This document shows, one piece after another, positions 43,556 through 50,826 of a DNA stretch of 64,000 bases. The stretch's first letter is position 1, and each line of letters begins with the position of its first letter. The notes under the pieces are model-generated. The model saw only the letters and a list, made by a program, of their open reading frames with translations. It made no database searches and had not been told where the DNA came from. Source of the stretch: Rubrivivax sp. A210 (lineage in GTDB: Bacteria > Pseudomonadota > Gammaproteobacteria > Burkholderiales > Burkholderiaceae_C); NCBI RefSeq assembly GCF_904426505.1, contig NZ_CAJGBN010000045.1, positions 186,001-250,000 on the forward strand. The letters run 5' to 3'. The translations under genes were made by a program, and so were the position numbers.

Positions 43556-43738
43556 ATGTCCAGCCTCATGGGCCTCATCAAGGCTCTCATACCCCATATC
43601 GAATCGCAGCAGGAGCGTGACGAAGCCTTCCTGGCCGGGGCGGTGGACCGCTGCGACCTCGAGCGCCGCATGCGCGAAGTGGACGGCCACGGCCGCGATC
43701 ATGCCCGGGCGCTGGCCCTGGGCATCGGGCGACACTGA
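43556..43738 (+). CDS. Small DUF3563-like protein
   Basis: A 60-residue protein beginning MSSLMGLIKALIPHIESQQE with the RDEAFLAGAVDRCDLERRMRE core that resembles the short DUF3563 proteins of Burkholderiales. GGAAGGGACTGATC precedes the ATG. Function unknown; such proteins are often growth-phase or stress expressed. It is divergent from hpd. Confidence 0.7.
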   Translation: MSSLMGLIKALIPHIESQQERDEAFLAGAVDRCDLERRMREVDGHGRDHARALALGIGRH

Positions 43739-43740
43739 CC

Positions 43741-43998
43741 ATGGGTTCGAACCTGCCCCCGCCTTCGTCCGCGCCGGTTTCCCTCGTGCGCGGCCTGGAC
43801 TTCATGCCCTGCCCGCAGGTCGGCAACGGCCGCCCCACCTGCCCGCTGACCTGGCCCTTCGACAGCGCCCGCGCCCTCTATGCCCAGGGCGTGTACGCCG
43901 GCGTTATCCGCCGGTCGATGGTGGCCAGCGGCGCCTTCGACCGCGGTGTCGCCGCCCTGGAAGGCCTGGCCCTGGGGCCGTGGGCGCGGCGGGTCTAG
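43741..43998 (+). CDS. Short hypothetical protein downstream of the DUF3563-like gene
   Basis: An 85-residue frame starting two bases after the previous stop (TGACCATG), with proline-rich start and a helical end (ALYAQGVYAGVIRRSMVASGAFDRGVAALEG in parts). No family recognised. Coupling to the DUF3563-like gene and an exact CTAG stop overlap with convergent glgA favour a real gene. Confidence 0.5.
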   Translation: MGSNLPPPSSAPVSLVRGLDFMPCPQVGNGRPTCPLTWPFDSARALYAQGVYAGVIRRSMVASGAFDRGVAALEGLALGPWARRV

Positions 43999-45458
43999 GA
44001 GGTCGCCCTTTCCTCGCGCAGGTCGCGATAGAGATCGAGATAGCGGCGGGCCGCCTCGGCCCAGGAGAAATCCTGCGCCATGGCGCGCCGCATCAGCGCC
44101 TGCCACAGCACCGGCTCGCGCCAGGCGGTGATGGCGCGTTGCAGCGCGCCGGCCAGGGCCTCGGGCGTGGCGGCGTCAAAGACGAAGCCGGTGGCGCGGC
44201 CCTCGGCCACGGCCTGCGGGCTGGCGTCGACCACGGTGTCGGCCAGCCCACCCACGCGCCGCACCAAGGGCAGGGTGCCGTAGCGCAGGCCGTAGAGCTG
44301 GGTCAGGCCGCAGGGCTCGAAGCGCGATGGCACGAGCACCGCATCGGCGCCGGCGATGAGCCAGTGCGCCAGCGTCTCGTCGTAACCGATGCGCGTGGCC
44401 ACGCGGCCGGGGTGCTCGCGCGCCGCGGCGGCGCAGGCGGCCTCGAGCGCGGCGTCGCCGCTGCCCTGCAGCACGAACTGCGCGCCCTGGGCCAGCGCGG
44501 CCGGCAGGGCGGCCAGCACCAGGTCGACGCCCTTTTGCGGCGTGAGCCGGCTCACCAGGCCGAATAGCGGCGCCTGGGCATCGGCCTCCAGCCCCAATTC
44601 CGCTTGCAGTGCGCGCTTGCACAGCGCCTTGCCGGCGCCGTCGGCGGCGCTGTAGGGCGCGGCCAGCAGGGCATCGTGGCCCGGGCTCCACACGGCAGGA
44701 TCGACGCCGTTGAGGATGCCCGAGACCACGGCCGCACGCTGCTGGATGAGGCCCTGCATGCCGCAGCCGAACTCGGGCGTGGCGATCTCGCGCGCATAGG
44801 TCGGGCTCACGGTGGTGATGCGGTCAGCGAACACCAGGCCCGCCTTCAGGCAGGAGAAGCGGCCGTGGAACTCCAGCGCGTCGGGCTGCAGGTAGCGCTC
44901 CGGCAGGCCGAGGGTGGCGAACTCGTCGTTGCCGAACAGGCCCTGGTAGGCCAGGTTGTGGATGGTGAAGACGGTGCTCGCGCTGCGGCCCGGGTGGGCC
45001 GCCATGTAGGCGCAGGCCAGGCCGGCGTGCCAGTCGTGGGCGTGTACGACGTCGGCCTGCCAGCGTGGGTCGAATTCGCCCGCCGCCAGGTGCGCCGCCA
45101 CCCAGGACAGCAGGCCGAAGCGCTGCAGGTTGTCGGGCCAGGGTGCGCCGCGGGCGTTCTCGTAGGGGCCGCCGTCGCGGCGGTAGAGCCAGGGCGCGTC
45201 GATCATCACCACCGAGACACCGTCCTGGCCCAGGCTGCCCAGCAGCAGGCGCACCTCGCCGGCGCCGAAGGCGGGGCCGAAGCTGGCCAGCGTGCGCTGC
45301 TGCTCCAGCGCCGCGGCGATGGCCGGAAAGCCCGGCAGCAGCAGGCGCACCTCGGCGCCCGCCTCGCGCAGCGCCTGCGGCAGCGCGCCGGTCACGTCGG
45401 CCAGGCCGCCGGTCTTGATCCAGGGGTAGATTTCGGCGGCAAGGTGCAACACCTTCAT
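43995..45458 (-). CDS. glgA: Glycogen synthase (ADP-glucose)
   Basis: A 487-residue GT5 glycosyltransferase with the N-terminal ADP-glucose motif K-T-G-G-L (WIKTGGLADVTGALP), HAHDWHAGLA and the C-terminal ESRFEPCGLTQ-like segment (PSRFEPCGLTQLYGLRYG). It extends alpha-1,4-glucan. It starts 19 bases after glgC in the same operon. Length and motifs match bacterial GlgA. Confidence 0.95.
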   Translation of the reverse strand: MKVLHLAAEIYPWIKTGGLADVTGALPQALREAGAEVRLLLPGFPAIAAALEQQRTLASFGPAFGAGEVRLLLGSLGQDGVSVVMIDAPWLYRRDGGPYENARGAPWPDNLQRFGLLSWVAAHLAAGEFDPRWQADVVHAHDWHAGLACAYMAAHPGRSASTVFTIHNLAYQGLFGNDEFATLGLPERYLQPDALEFHGRFSCLKAGLVFADRITTVSPTYAREIATPEFGCGMQGLIQQRAAVVSGILNGVDPAVWSPGHDALLAAPYSAADGAGKALCKRALQAELGLEADAQAPLFGLVSRLTPQKGVDLVLAALPAALAQGAQFVLQGSGDAALEAACAAAAREHPGRVATRIGYDETLAHWLIAGADAVLVPSRFEPCGLTQLYGLRYGTLPLVRRVGGLADTVVDASPQAVAEGRATGFVFDAATPEALAGALQRAITAWREPVLWQALMRRAMAQDFSWAEAARRYLDLYRDLREERATS

Positions 45459-45477
45459 GGCGGTCCCCGCCTTCGCA

Positions 45478-46749
45478 TCAGGCCTGCAGCCGCGCCAGCA
45501 TGGCCGCGGTGACCAGGGTGATGCCGCTGTCGGTGCGGAAGAAGCGCGCCGCGTCGGCCGCCGGGTCTTCGCCCACCACCAGGCCGTCGGGCAGGCGGCA
45601 GCCGCGGTCGACCACCACCCGCGTCAGGCGCACGCCGTGGCCCACCGTCACCTCGGGCAGCAGCACCGACCAGGCGATGTGCGAGCCCGAATGCACGCGC
45701 ACCTGCGAGAACAGCACCGAGCGCAGCACCGAGCCCGAGATGATGCTGCCGCCGGAGACCAGCGATTCAATGGCCTGGCCGCGCCGATCTTCGCTGTTGT
45801 GGACGAACTTGGCCGGCGCCAGCTGGGGCTGGTGGGTCCAGATCGGCCAGCGCGTGTCGTAGAGGTCGAGCAGCGGCTCGGTGGCCGTGAGGTCGATGTT
45901 GGCGTCCCAGTAGGAATCGATGGTGCCGACATCGCGCCAGTAGGGCGGCTGGCCGATGTGGCCGCCCACGCAGGACAGCGCGAAGGGATGGGCCGCGGCC
46001 TGCCCCAGGCGCACGGCACGCGGGATGATGTCCTTGCCGAAATCGTGGCTGGACTGCGGGTCGGCCATGTCGCGCGCCAGCTCGGCATAGAGGTATTGCG
46101 CGTCGAAGATGTAGATGCCCATGCTGGCCAGCGAGCGGCCCGGCTTGCCGGGCAGGGTGGGCGGCTCGGGCGGCTTCTCGACGAAATCGGTGATGTTCCA
46201 GGCCGCGTCGACCGCCATCACGCCGAAGCCCTTGGCTTCCTCGCGCGAGACCTCCAGGCAGGCCACGGTGCAGGGCCGGCCCTTGGCCACATGGTCGGCC
46301 AGCATGATGGCGTAGTTCATCTTGTAGATGTGGTCTCCGCCCAGCACCACCACGTACTCGGCGCCGTAGCTGTCGAGGATGTCCTGGTTCTGGCTCACGG
46401 CATCGGCGGTGCCGCGGTACCAGGTCTCCTCGTCGAGGCGCTGCTGGGCCGGCAGCAGGTCGACGAATTCGTTCATCTCGCTTTTGAGGAAGGCCCAGCC
46501 GCGCTGCAGGTGGCGCAGCAGGCTGTGGCTCTTGTATTGCGTGATGACGCCGATGCGGCGTATGCCCGAGTTGAGGCAGTTGGAAAGCGCGAAATCGATG
46601 ATGCGGAACTTGCCGCCGAAGTAGACGGCCGGCTTGGCACGCGTGTCGGTGAGGTGGTGCAGGCGGCTGCCGCGGCCACCGGCCAGCACCAGGGCGATGG
46701 CGTGCTTGGGCAGGTCCAGCCGGCGGGCCAGTTCGCTGTTGTCGGACAC
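45478..46749 (-). CDS. glgC: Glucose-1-phosphate adenylyltransferase
   Basis: A 423-residue nucleotidyltransferase with LVLAGGRGSRL near the N-terminus, KPAVYFGGKFRIIDFALSN (the family signature, in parts) and a C-terminal left-handed beta-helix. It makes ADP-glucose for GlgA. I choose the GTG at 46749 (VSDNSELARRLDLP) because GAGGAGAAGCCCC precedes it and it aligns with known GlgC N-termini; an ATG at 46788 would add 13 residues without a Shine-Dalgarno. Confidence 0.95.
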   Translation of the reverse strand: MSDNSELARRLDLPKHAIALVLAGGRGSRLHHLTDTRAKPAVYFGGKFRIIDFALSNCLNSGIRRIGVITQYKSHSLLRHLQRGWAFLKSEMNEFVDLLPAQQRLDEETWYRGTADAVSQNQDILDSYGAEYVVVLGGDHIYKMNYAIMLADHVAKGRPCTVACLEVSREEAKGFGVMAVDAAWNITDFVEKPPEPPTLPGKPGRSLASMGIYIFDAQYLYAELARDMADPQSSHDFGKDIIPRAVRLGQAAAHPFALSCVGGHIGQPPYWRDVGTIDSYWDANIDLTATEPLLDLYDTRWPIWTHQPQLAPAKFVHNSEDRRGQAIESLVSGGSIISGSVLRSVLFSQVRVHSGSHIAWSVLLPEVTVGHGVRLTRVVVDRGCRLPDGLVVGEDPAADAARFFRTDSGITLVTAAMLARLQA

Positions 46750-46884
46750 GGGGCTTCTCCTCGCTGCCGCCGCTGCGGTGGGCGACATTCAGCCATGACG
46801 GTAGCAGCGAAGTTACGGCTTTTTACCGGCTGCCGGCGAAATCCTTGATCCGCGTCGAGTGCCGGCGTCGGCGCGGCTGCCGCG

Positions 46885-46909
46885 GGCCTGCCGCGGCGCG
46901 CGGCAGGCC
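46885..46909. repeat. Strong hairpin in the leader of the SPOR-like membrane protein gene
   Basis: GGCCTGCCGC-GGCGC-GCGGCAGGCC is a perfect 10-bp inverted repeat ending 18 bases before the ATG at 46928. It could hold back ribosome access or end glgC-antisense transcription. The rest of the gap to glgC shows no gene. Confidence 0.45.
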
Positions 46910-46927
46910 GCACAATCCTTGCCGAAC

Positions 46928-48337
46928 ATGGACAAGATGAGCCCGGAGGCCCTGGCCGCTCGCATCGTCGAATGGCACAACCGACATCCGCTGGCGCGCC
47001 GCATTGCCGCGGCGGATCTGCTGTCCATGGGCTATGTGGCCCTGCCTTTCCGCGGCGGTGAGGTGGCGCCAGCCGCTGCTGCTGCGGCCCCGCCGGCCGC
47101 ACCGCCTGCGGCCGCGCAACCTGCCGCCGAGCCGCCGGCCGGCGCCAGCTTGCGCGAGAAGGCGTTGGCACGCGCCCAGCAGCCGGCTGCCGCACCGCCG
47201 GCTGCATCAGCCGCGGCGGCCCCATCGGCCAAGGTCGCGGCCAAGTCCAAGCCCGCCGCCGAGGCTGCGCTGACGCCCGCCTTCACCGAAGACATCCTGC
47301 CGCCGCTGCGCCCGCGGCGCGTCGCGGCCTGGGTCGCCCGTCATGGCCAGGAACTGGATGCCGCGCCACGCGACGCGCCGGTGCGCCGGGTTGACGCCGA
47401 CGGCGGTGGACTTGCCCGCCTGTTCTACGTGCTGACGGCGCAGATCGAGGCCGACGGCCGCAGTCGCCGCGTCTTCGTGGGCGCTGGCGACAAGCCCGCG
47501 GTGCTGGGCCGGCGCCTGTGGAGCCGCCCTCGCCTGGTCGGTGCCGCCGTGCCGCTGCTGCTGGCAGTGCTGGGGCTTGCCGGCTGGGGGCTGTTTGGCC
47601 GCGCGGCGGCGCCGGATGGGCTTGCGGCGGCGTCAGCGCCGGCCAGTGCGGCCGTGGCTGCACCCGCCGCACAGCCCGGGCCGGCGGCACCGCCCGCCTT
47701 TGACGCCCAGGGTCGGCCGGTGGATGTCGAGCCGCAACTGGGTCAGGTGGCGCTGCCGGCGCTCCGGAGGCCGCAGTCCGAACTGCACCTGGCCGCGCCG
47801 CCCGCCCCCGTGGCGCCGGTGCTGGCGCCGGCATCGGCCGCCGTCCCGGTGCGCGCGCCAGAGCCGGCATCGGCGCCTGCCGCAAGGCCGCCCGCTGCCG
47901 CCGCGCATTCCGCCCCGGCGGCCGCGGCGCCAGCCCCACCAGAGGCGCCGCAGGCCGCGCACCCGGCGTCCCACGAGGCGCCTGGGCACGAGCCGGGGCC
48001 CGGCACCAAGGCGCCGGTGGCCGTGGCACCCGCCCCGCCTGCCGCAACGCTTGCCGCCGCGCCGGTGCGGCCCCCGTCGGCCGCCGGCTTGCCGCCGCGC
48101 GGCAGCTTCGCGGTCTCGACCCGATTGCTGCGCACGCGGGCCGAGTCGGAGCAGGTGATGGAGGCCATGCAGTCGCTGCTCGACGGCATGGGCGCCAAGG
48201 GTGCGCGCGTCGATGTCGTTCCGCACGGCGCCGATTGGCGCGTCATCGGCTGGCCCTTTGCCCGCCGCGAAGACGCCGACCGGGCCCGCGCGCTGCTGGC
48301 CTCGCGCGGCATGCGCGTCGAGGTGCTGGATTTCTAG
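46928..48337 (+). CDS. Single-pass membrane protein with Ala/Pro-rich linkers and SPOR-like C-terminus
   Basis: A 469-residue protein: N-terminal helical region (MDKMSPEALAARIVEWHNRH), Ala/Pro linker, a small globular part (about 120-195), one membrane helix at about 204-225 (VPLLLAVLGLAGWGLFG), a long Ala/Pro periplasmic linker (about 230-385) and an 80-residue C-terminal domain (GSFAVSTRLLRTRAESEQV to EVLDF) that resembles SPOR peptidoglycan-binding domains. The architecture suits a cell-envelope or division-associated protein. The SPOR call is tentative; no exact family recognised. Confidence 0.65.
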   Translation: MDKMSPEALAARIVEWHNRHPLARRIAAADLLSMGYVALPFRGGEVAPAAAAAAPPAAPPAAAQPAAEPPAGASLREKALARAQQPAAAPPAASAAAAPSAKVAAKSKPAAEAALTPAFTEDILPPLRPRRVAAWVARHGQELDAAPRDAPVRRVDADGGGLARLFYVLTAQIEADGRSRRVFVGAGDKPAVLGRRLWSRPRLVGAAVPLLLAVLGLAGWGLFGRAAAPDGLAAASAPASAAVAAPAAQPGPAAPPAFDAQGRPVDVEPQLGQVALPALRRPQSELHLAAPPAPVAPVLAPASAAVPVRAPEPASAPAARPPAAAAHSAPAAAAPAPPEAPQAAHPASHEAPGHEPGPGTKAPVAVAPAPPAATLAAAPVRPPSAAGLPPRGSFAVSTRLLRTRAESEQVMEAMQSLLDGMGAKGARVDVVPHGADWRVIGWPFARREDADRARALLASRGMRVEVLDF

Positions 48338-48347
48338 AGCCTGCGGC

Positions 48348-48860
48348 TCAGCGCGCGGCAGCGACGCGGATCAGCAGTTCCTGCTCGCCGAAGCGGCCCT
48401 TGTCGTCGGCCACGCGCACGATGAGGCGGTGGGTGCCGTCGGGCACGCGTGCCTCGCTGACCACCACGCCGGTCTCGCGGATGGTGGCGTGCTTGTTGAC
48501 GCGGTCGGTGAGGTCGATCTTCAGCACGCCGTAGAGCAGGCGGAAGCTCGACGGCACGATGCGCGCATCGGGCGGCGGCTTGAAGGCGACCTCGATGCGC
48601 AGCGGCGAAGACAGCGGATTGCCCGCGCCTTGCGGTGCGATGACCTGGATGGTGGGCGCCAGCACTGGCGCGCTGGCGGCGCCCGGCGGCATGGCGCGCG
48701 AGCGTGCCGGCTTGGGTGCGGTGGCCTCGCGCAGGGCCTCGTCGGCCGTGACGAGGTCAAAGGTGGCGGCTGCCCCCGACGCCGCGTGGGGCAGCATGGG
48801 CGTACAGGCGAACAGGATGGCGGCGCGGCAGGTCTGGCGGCGGGTGAGGGCGGGGCTCAT
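48348..48860 (-). CDS. Exported hypothetical protein with beta-sandwich C-terminus
   Basis: A 170-residue protein with an N-terminal export signal containing TRRQTCRAAILFACTPML, a short linker and an 80-residue beta-rich domain (VIAPQGAGNPLSSPLRIEVAFKP and GTHRLIVRVADDKGRFGEQELLIRV in parts), Ig-like in pattern. No family recognised. The start at 48860 begins the signal. It is convergent with the SPOR-like gene, ten bases apart. Confidence 0.6.
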   Translation of the reverse strand: MSPALTRRQTCRAAILFACTPMLPHAASGAAATFDLVTADEALREATAPKPARSRAMPPGAASAPVLAPTIQVIAPQGAGNPLSSPLRIEVAFKPPPDARIVPSSFRLLYGVLKIDLTDRVNKHATIRETGVVVSEARVPDGTHRLIVRVADDKGRFGEQELLIRVAAAR

Positions 48861-48901
48861 GGTGGCTTGATTATGGCCACGCAAGCTGGCCTCAGCCGAC
48901 C

Positions 48902-49492
48902 TCAACTGGCCTCGAAGAGATCGGGCCGTCGCCCCTTGAAGGGAGCGTAGAACCGCTTGATGATCGCCATGTCGGCCTCGATGTCGCCGCTGGGCACGAG
49001 CATGGGGCCGAGGCCCGCGATCTTGCGTTCGTAGTCCAGGTAGGCCATCACCACCGGCACCTTGGCTTCAAGGGCGATGTAGTAGAAGCCGGTCTTCCAG
49101 TGCCGCGTGCGGCCCCGCGTGCCCTCGGGCGGCACCACCAGTTGCAGCGCGCCGCTGGCGCCGGCCAGCACCGCGGCCGAGGCGGCAACCAGGTTGTTGC
49201 TCTTGCTGCGGTCCACCGCGATGCCGCCCAGCCAGCGCATCAACGCGCCCCAGGGCCAGCCGAAGATGCTGGCCTTGCCCATCCAGTAGATGTTGAGGTT
49301 GAGGCAGAAGGCCGACATCAGCGTGTAGGGCAGGTCCCAGTTGCTGGTGTGGGGCGCGGCGATGAGCACGCTGCGTGCCGCGGCGGCTGGCAGCTCGCCC
49401 TCGATGCGCCAGCCGTTCAGGCGCATGAAGGCGCGCGAGCCGGCGCGCAGCAGGGTGTTGACCAGCGGGGTGTCGAAGATCGTGCGGTGCAT
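48902..49492 (-). CDS. PlsC-family acyltransferase
   Basis: A 196-residue acyltransferase with the H-x4-D catalytic motif (PHTSNWDLP, about residues 42-50) and PPEGTRGR, the acceptor-binding motif. It probably acylates a lysophospholipid or glycerol phosphate at the inner membrane. The start at 49492 (MHRTIFDTPLVN) is preferred; the open frame to 49690 overlaps the divergent phosphofructokinase gene. Confidence 0.82.
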   Translation of the reverse strand: MHRTIFDTPLVNTLLRAGSRAFMRLNGWRIEGELPAAAARSVLIAAPHTSNWDLPYTLMSAFCLNLNIYWMGKASIFGWPWGALMRWLGGIAVDRSKSNNLVAASAAVLAGASGALQLVVPPEGTRGRTRHWKTGFYYIALEAKVPVVMAYLDYERKIAGLGPMLVPSGDIEADMAIIKRFYAPFKGRRPDLFEAS

Positions 49493-49586
49493 GCGCCGGC
49501 TTGGGGCTTGGGGTCGCCGATTGTCGGCGGGGCGGCAGCCGCTACGATGCGGTGGAATCCACAGGTTCAGCCCCAAGGAGGCCCGC

Positions 49587-50804
49587 ATGTCGTCCGGCAA
49601 GATCCTCGTCGCCCAGGGTGGCGGCCCCACCGCGGTCATCAACCAGAGCCTGGCCGGCGTCGTGCTGGAGGCGCGCCGCCACCAGGGCATACGCCGCGTC
49701 TATGGCGCGCGCCACGGCGTGCGCGGCATCGTCAACGAAGACTTCGTCGACCTCACCCAGGAAACCAGCCACAACCTCGAGCTGGTGGCCAACACGCCGG
49801 CGGCGGCGCTGGGCAGCACGCGCGACAAGCCCGACCTGGCCTATTGCCGCGAGATGTTCAAGGTGCTCAAGGCGCACCAGATCGAGCACTTCTTCAACAT
49901 CGGCGGCAACGACAGCAGCGACACCATCCGCATCGTCGCCGAGGAGGCCGCCAAGGCCGGCTATCCGCTGCGCTGCATCCACATTCCCAAGACCATCGAC
50001 AACGACCTCGTCCTCAACGACCACACGCCGGGCTTCCCCAGCGCGGCGCGTTTCGTGGCCCAGGCCTTTGCCGGCGCCAATCTCGACAACGCGGCCCTGC
50101 CCGGCGTCTACGTGGGCGTGGTGATGGGCCGCCATGCCGGCTTCCTGACCGCCGCCAGCGCGCTGGGCAAGAAATTTCCCGACGACGGCCCGCACCTGAT
50201 CTACGTGCCCGAGCGCGTCTTCGATGTCGACAGGTTCCTGGCCGACGTGAAGGCCATGTACGACAGGCACGGCCGCTGCGTCATCGCCGTCAGCGAGGGC
50301 ATCCACGATGCCGCCGGCCAGCCCATCCTGGCCCGCCTGGCCAAGGATCTGGAACGCGATGCCCACGGCAATGTGCAGCTCTCGGGCTCGGGCGCGTTGG
50401 CCGACCTGCTGTGCGAGGAGGTCAAGGCCAAGCTCAAGATCAAGCGCGTGCGCGGCGACACCTTCGGCTACCTGCAGCGCAGCTTCGTCGGCTGCGTCAG
50501 CGATGTCGACCAGCGCGAGGCGCGCGAGGTCGGCGAGAAGGCGGTGCAGTACGCGATGTGGGGCGAGCGCAGCGGCTCGGTGGCCATCAAGCGCACCGGC
50601 TTCTACTCGGTCGACTACGAGCTGCTGCCTCTGGAGGCGGTGGCCGGCAAGACGCGCACGATGGAAGACGCCTTCATCACCGCCAGCGGCACCGACGTGA
50701 CCGACGCCTTCCGCCTCTACCTGCGCCCCTTGTTGGGCTCGGGCATGCCCGATGCCTTCCGCCTGCGGCCCAATCTGGTGCCCAAGGTCTTGAACCAGGG
50801 CTGA
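49587..50804 (+). CDS. pfp: Pyrophosphate-dependent 6-phosphofructokinase
   Basis: A 405-residue phosphofructokinase. GGND at 106-109 replaces the ATP-type GGDGS, and PKTIDND at 134-140 is the PPi-enzyme catalytic loop with the proton-accepting aspartate; VMGRHAGF follows. It phosphorylates fructose 6-phosphate reversibly with PPi. CCAAGGAGGCCCGC precedes the start. It is divergent from the acyltransferase and convergent with the Pat gene. Confidence 0.92.
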   Translation: MSSGKILVAQGGGPTAVINQSLAGVVLEARRHQGIRRVYGARHGVRGIVNEDFVDLTQETSHNLELVANTPAAALGSTRDKPDLAYCREMFKVLKAHQIEHFFNIGGNDSSDTIRIVAEEAAKAGYPLRCIHIPKTIDNDLVLNDHTPGFPSAARFVAQAFAGANLDNAALPGVYVGVVMGRHAGFLTAASALGKKFPDDGPHLIYVPERVFDVDRFLADVKAMYDRHGRCVIAVSEGIHDAAGQPILARLAKDLERDAHGNVQLSGSGALADLLCEEVKAKLKIKRVRGDTFGYLQRSFVGCVSDVDQREAREVGEKAVQYAMWGERSGSVAIKRTGFYSVDYELLPLEAVAGKTRTMEDAFITASGTDVTDAFRLYLRPLLGSGMPDAFRLRPNLVPKVLNQG

Positions 50805-50826
50805 TCGGGCCGCCGCCGCGCCCGCG

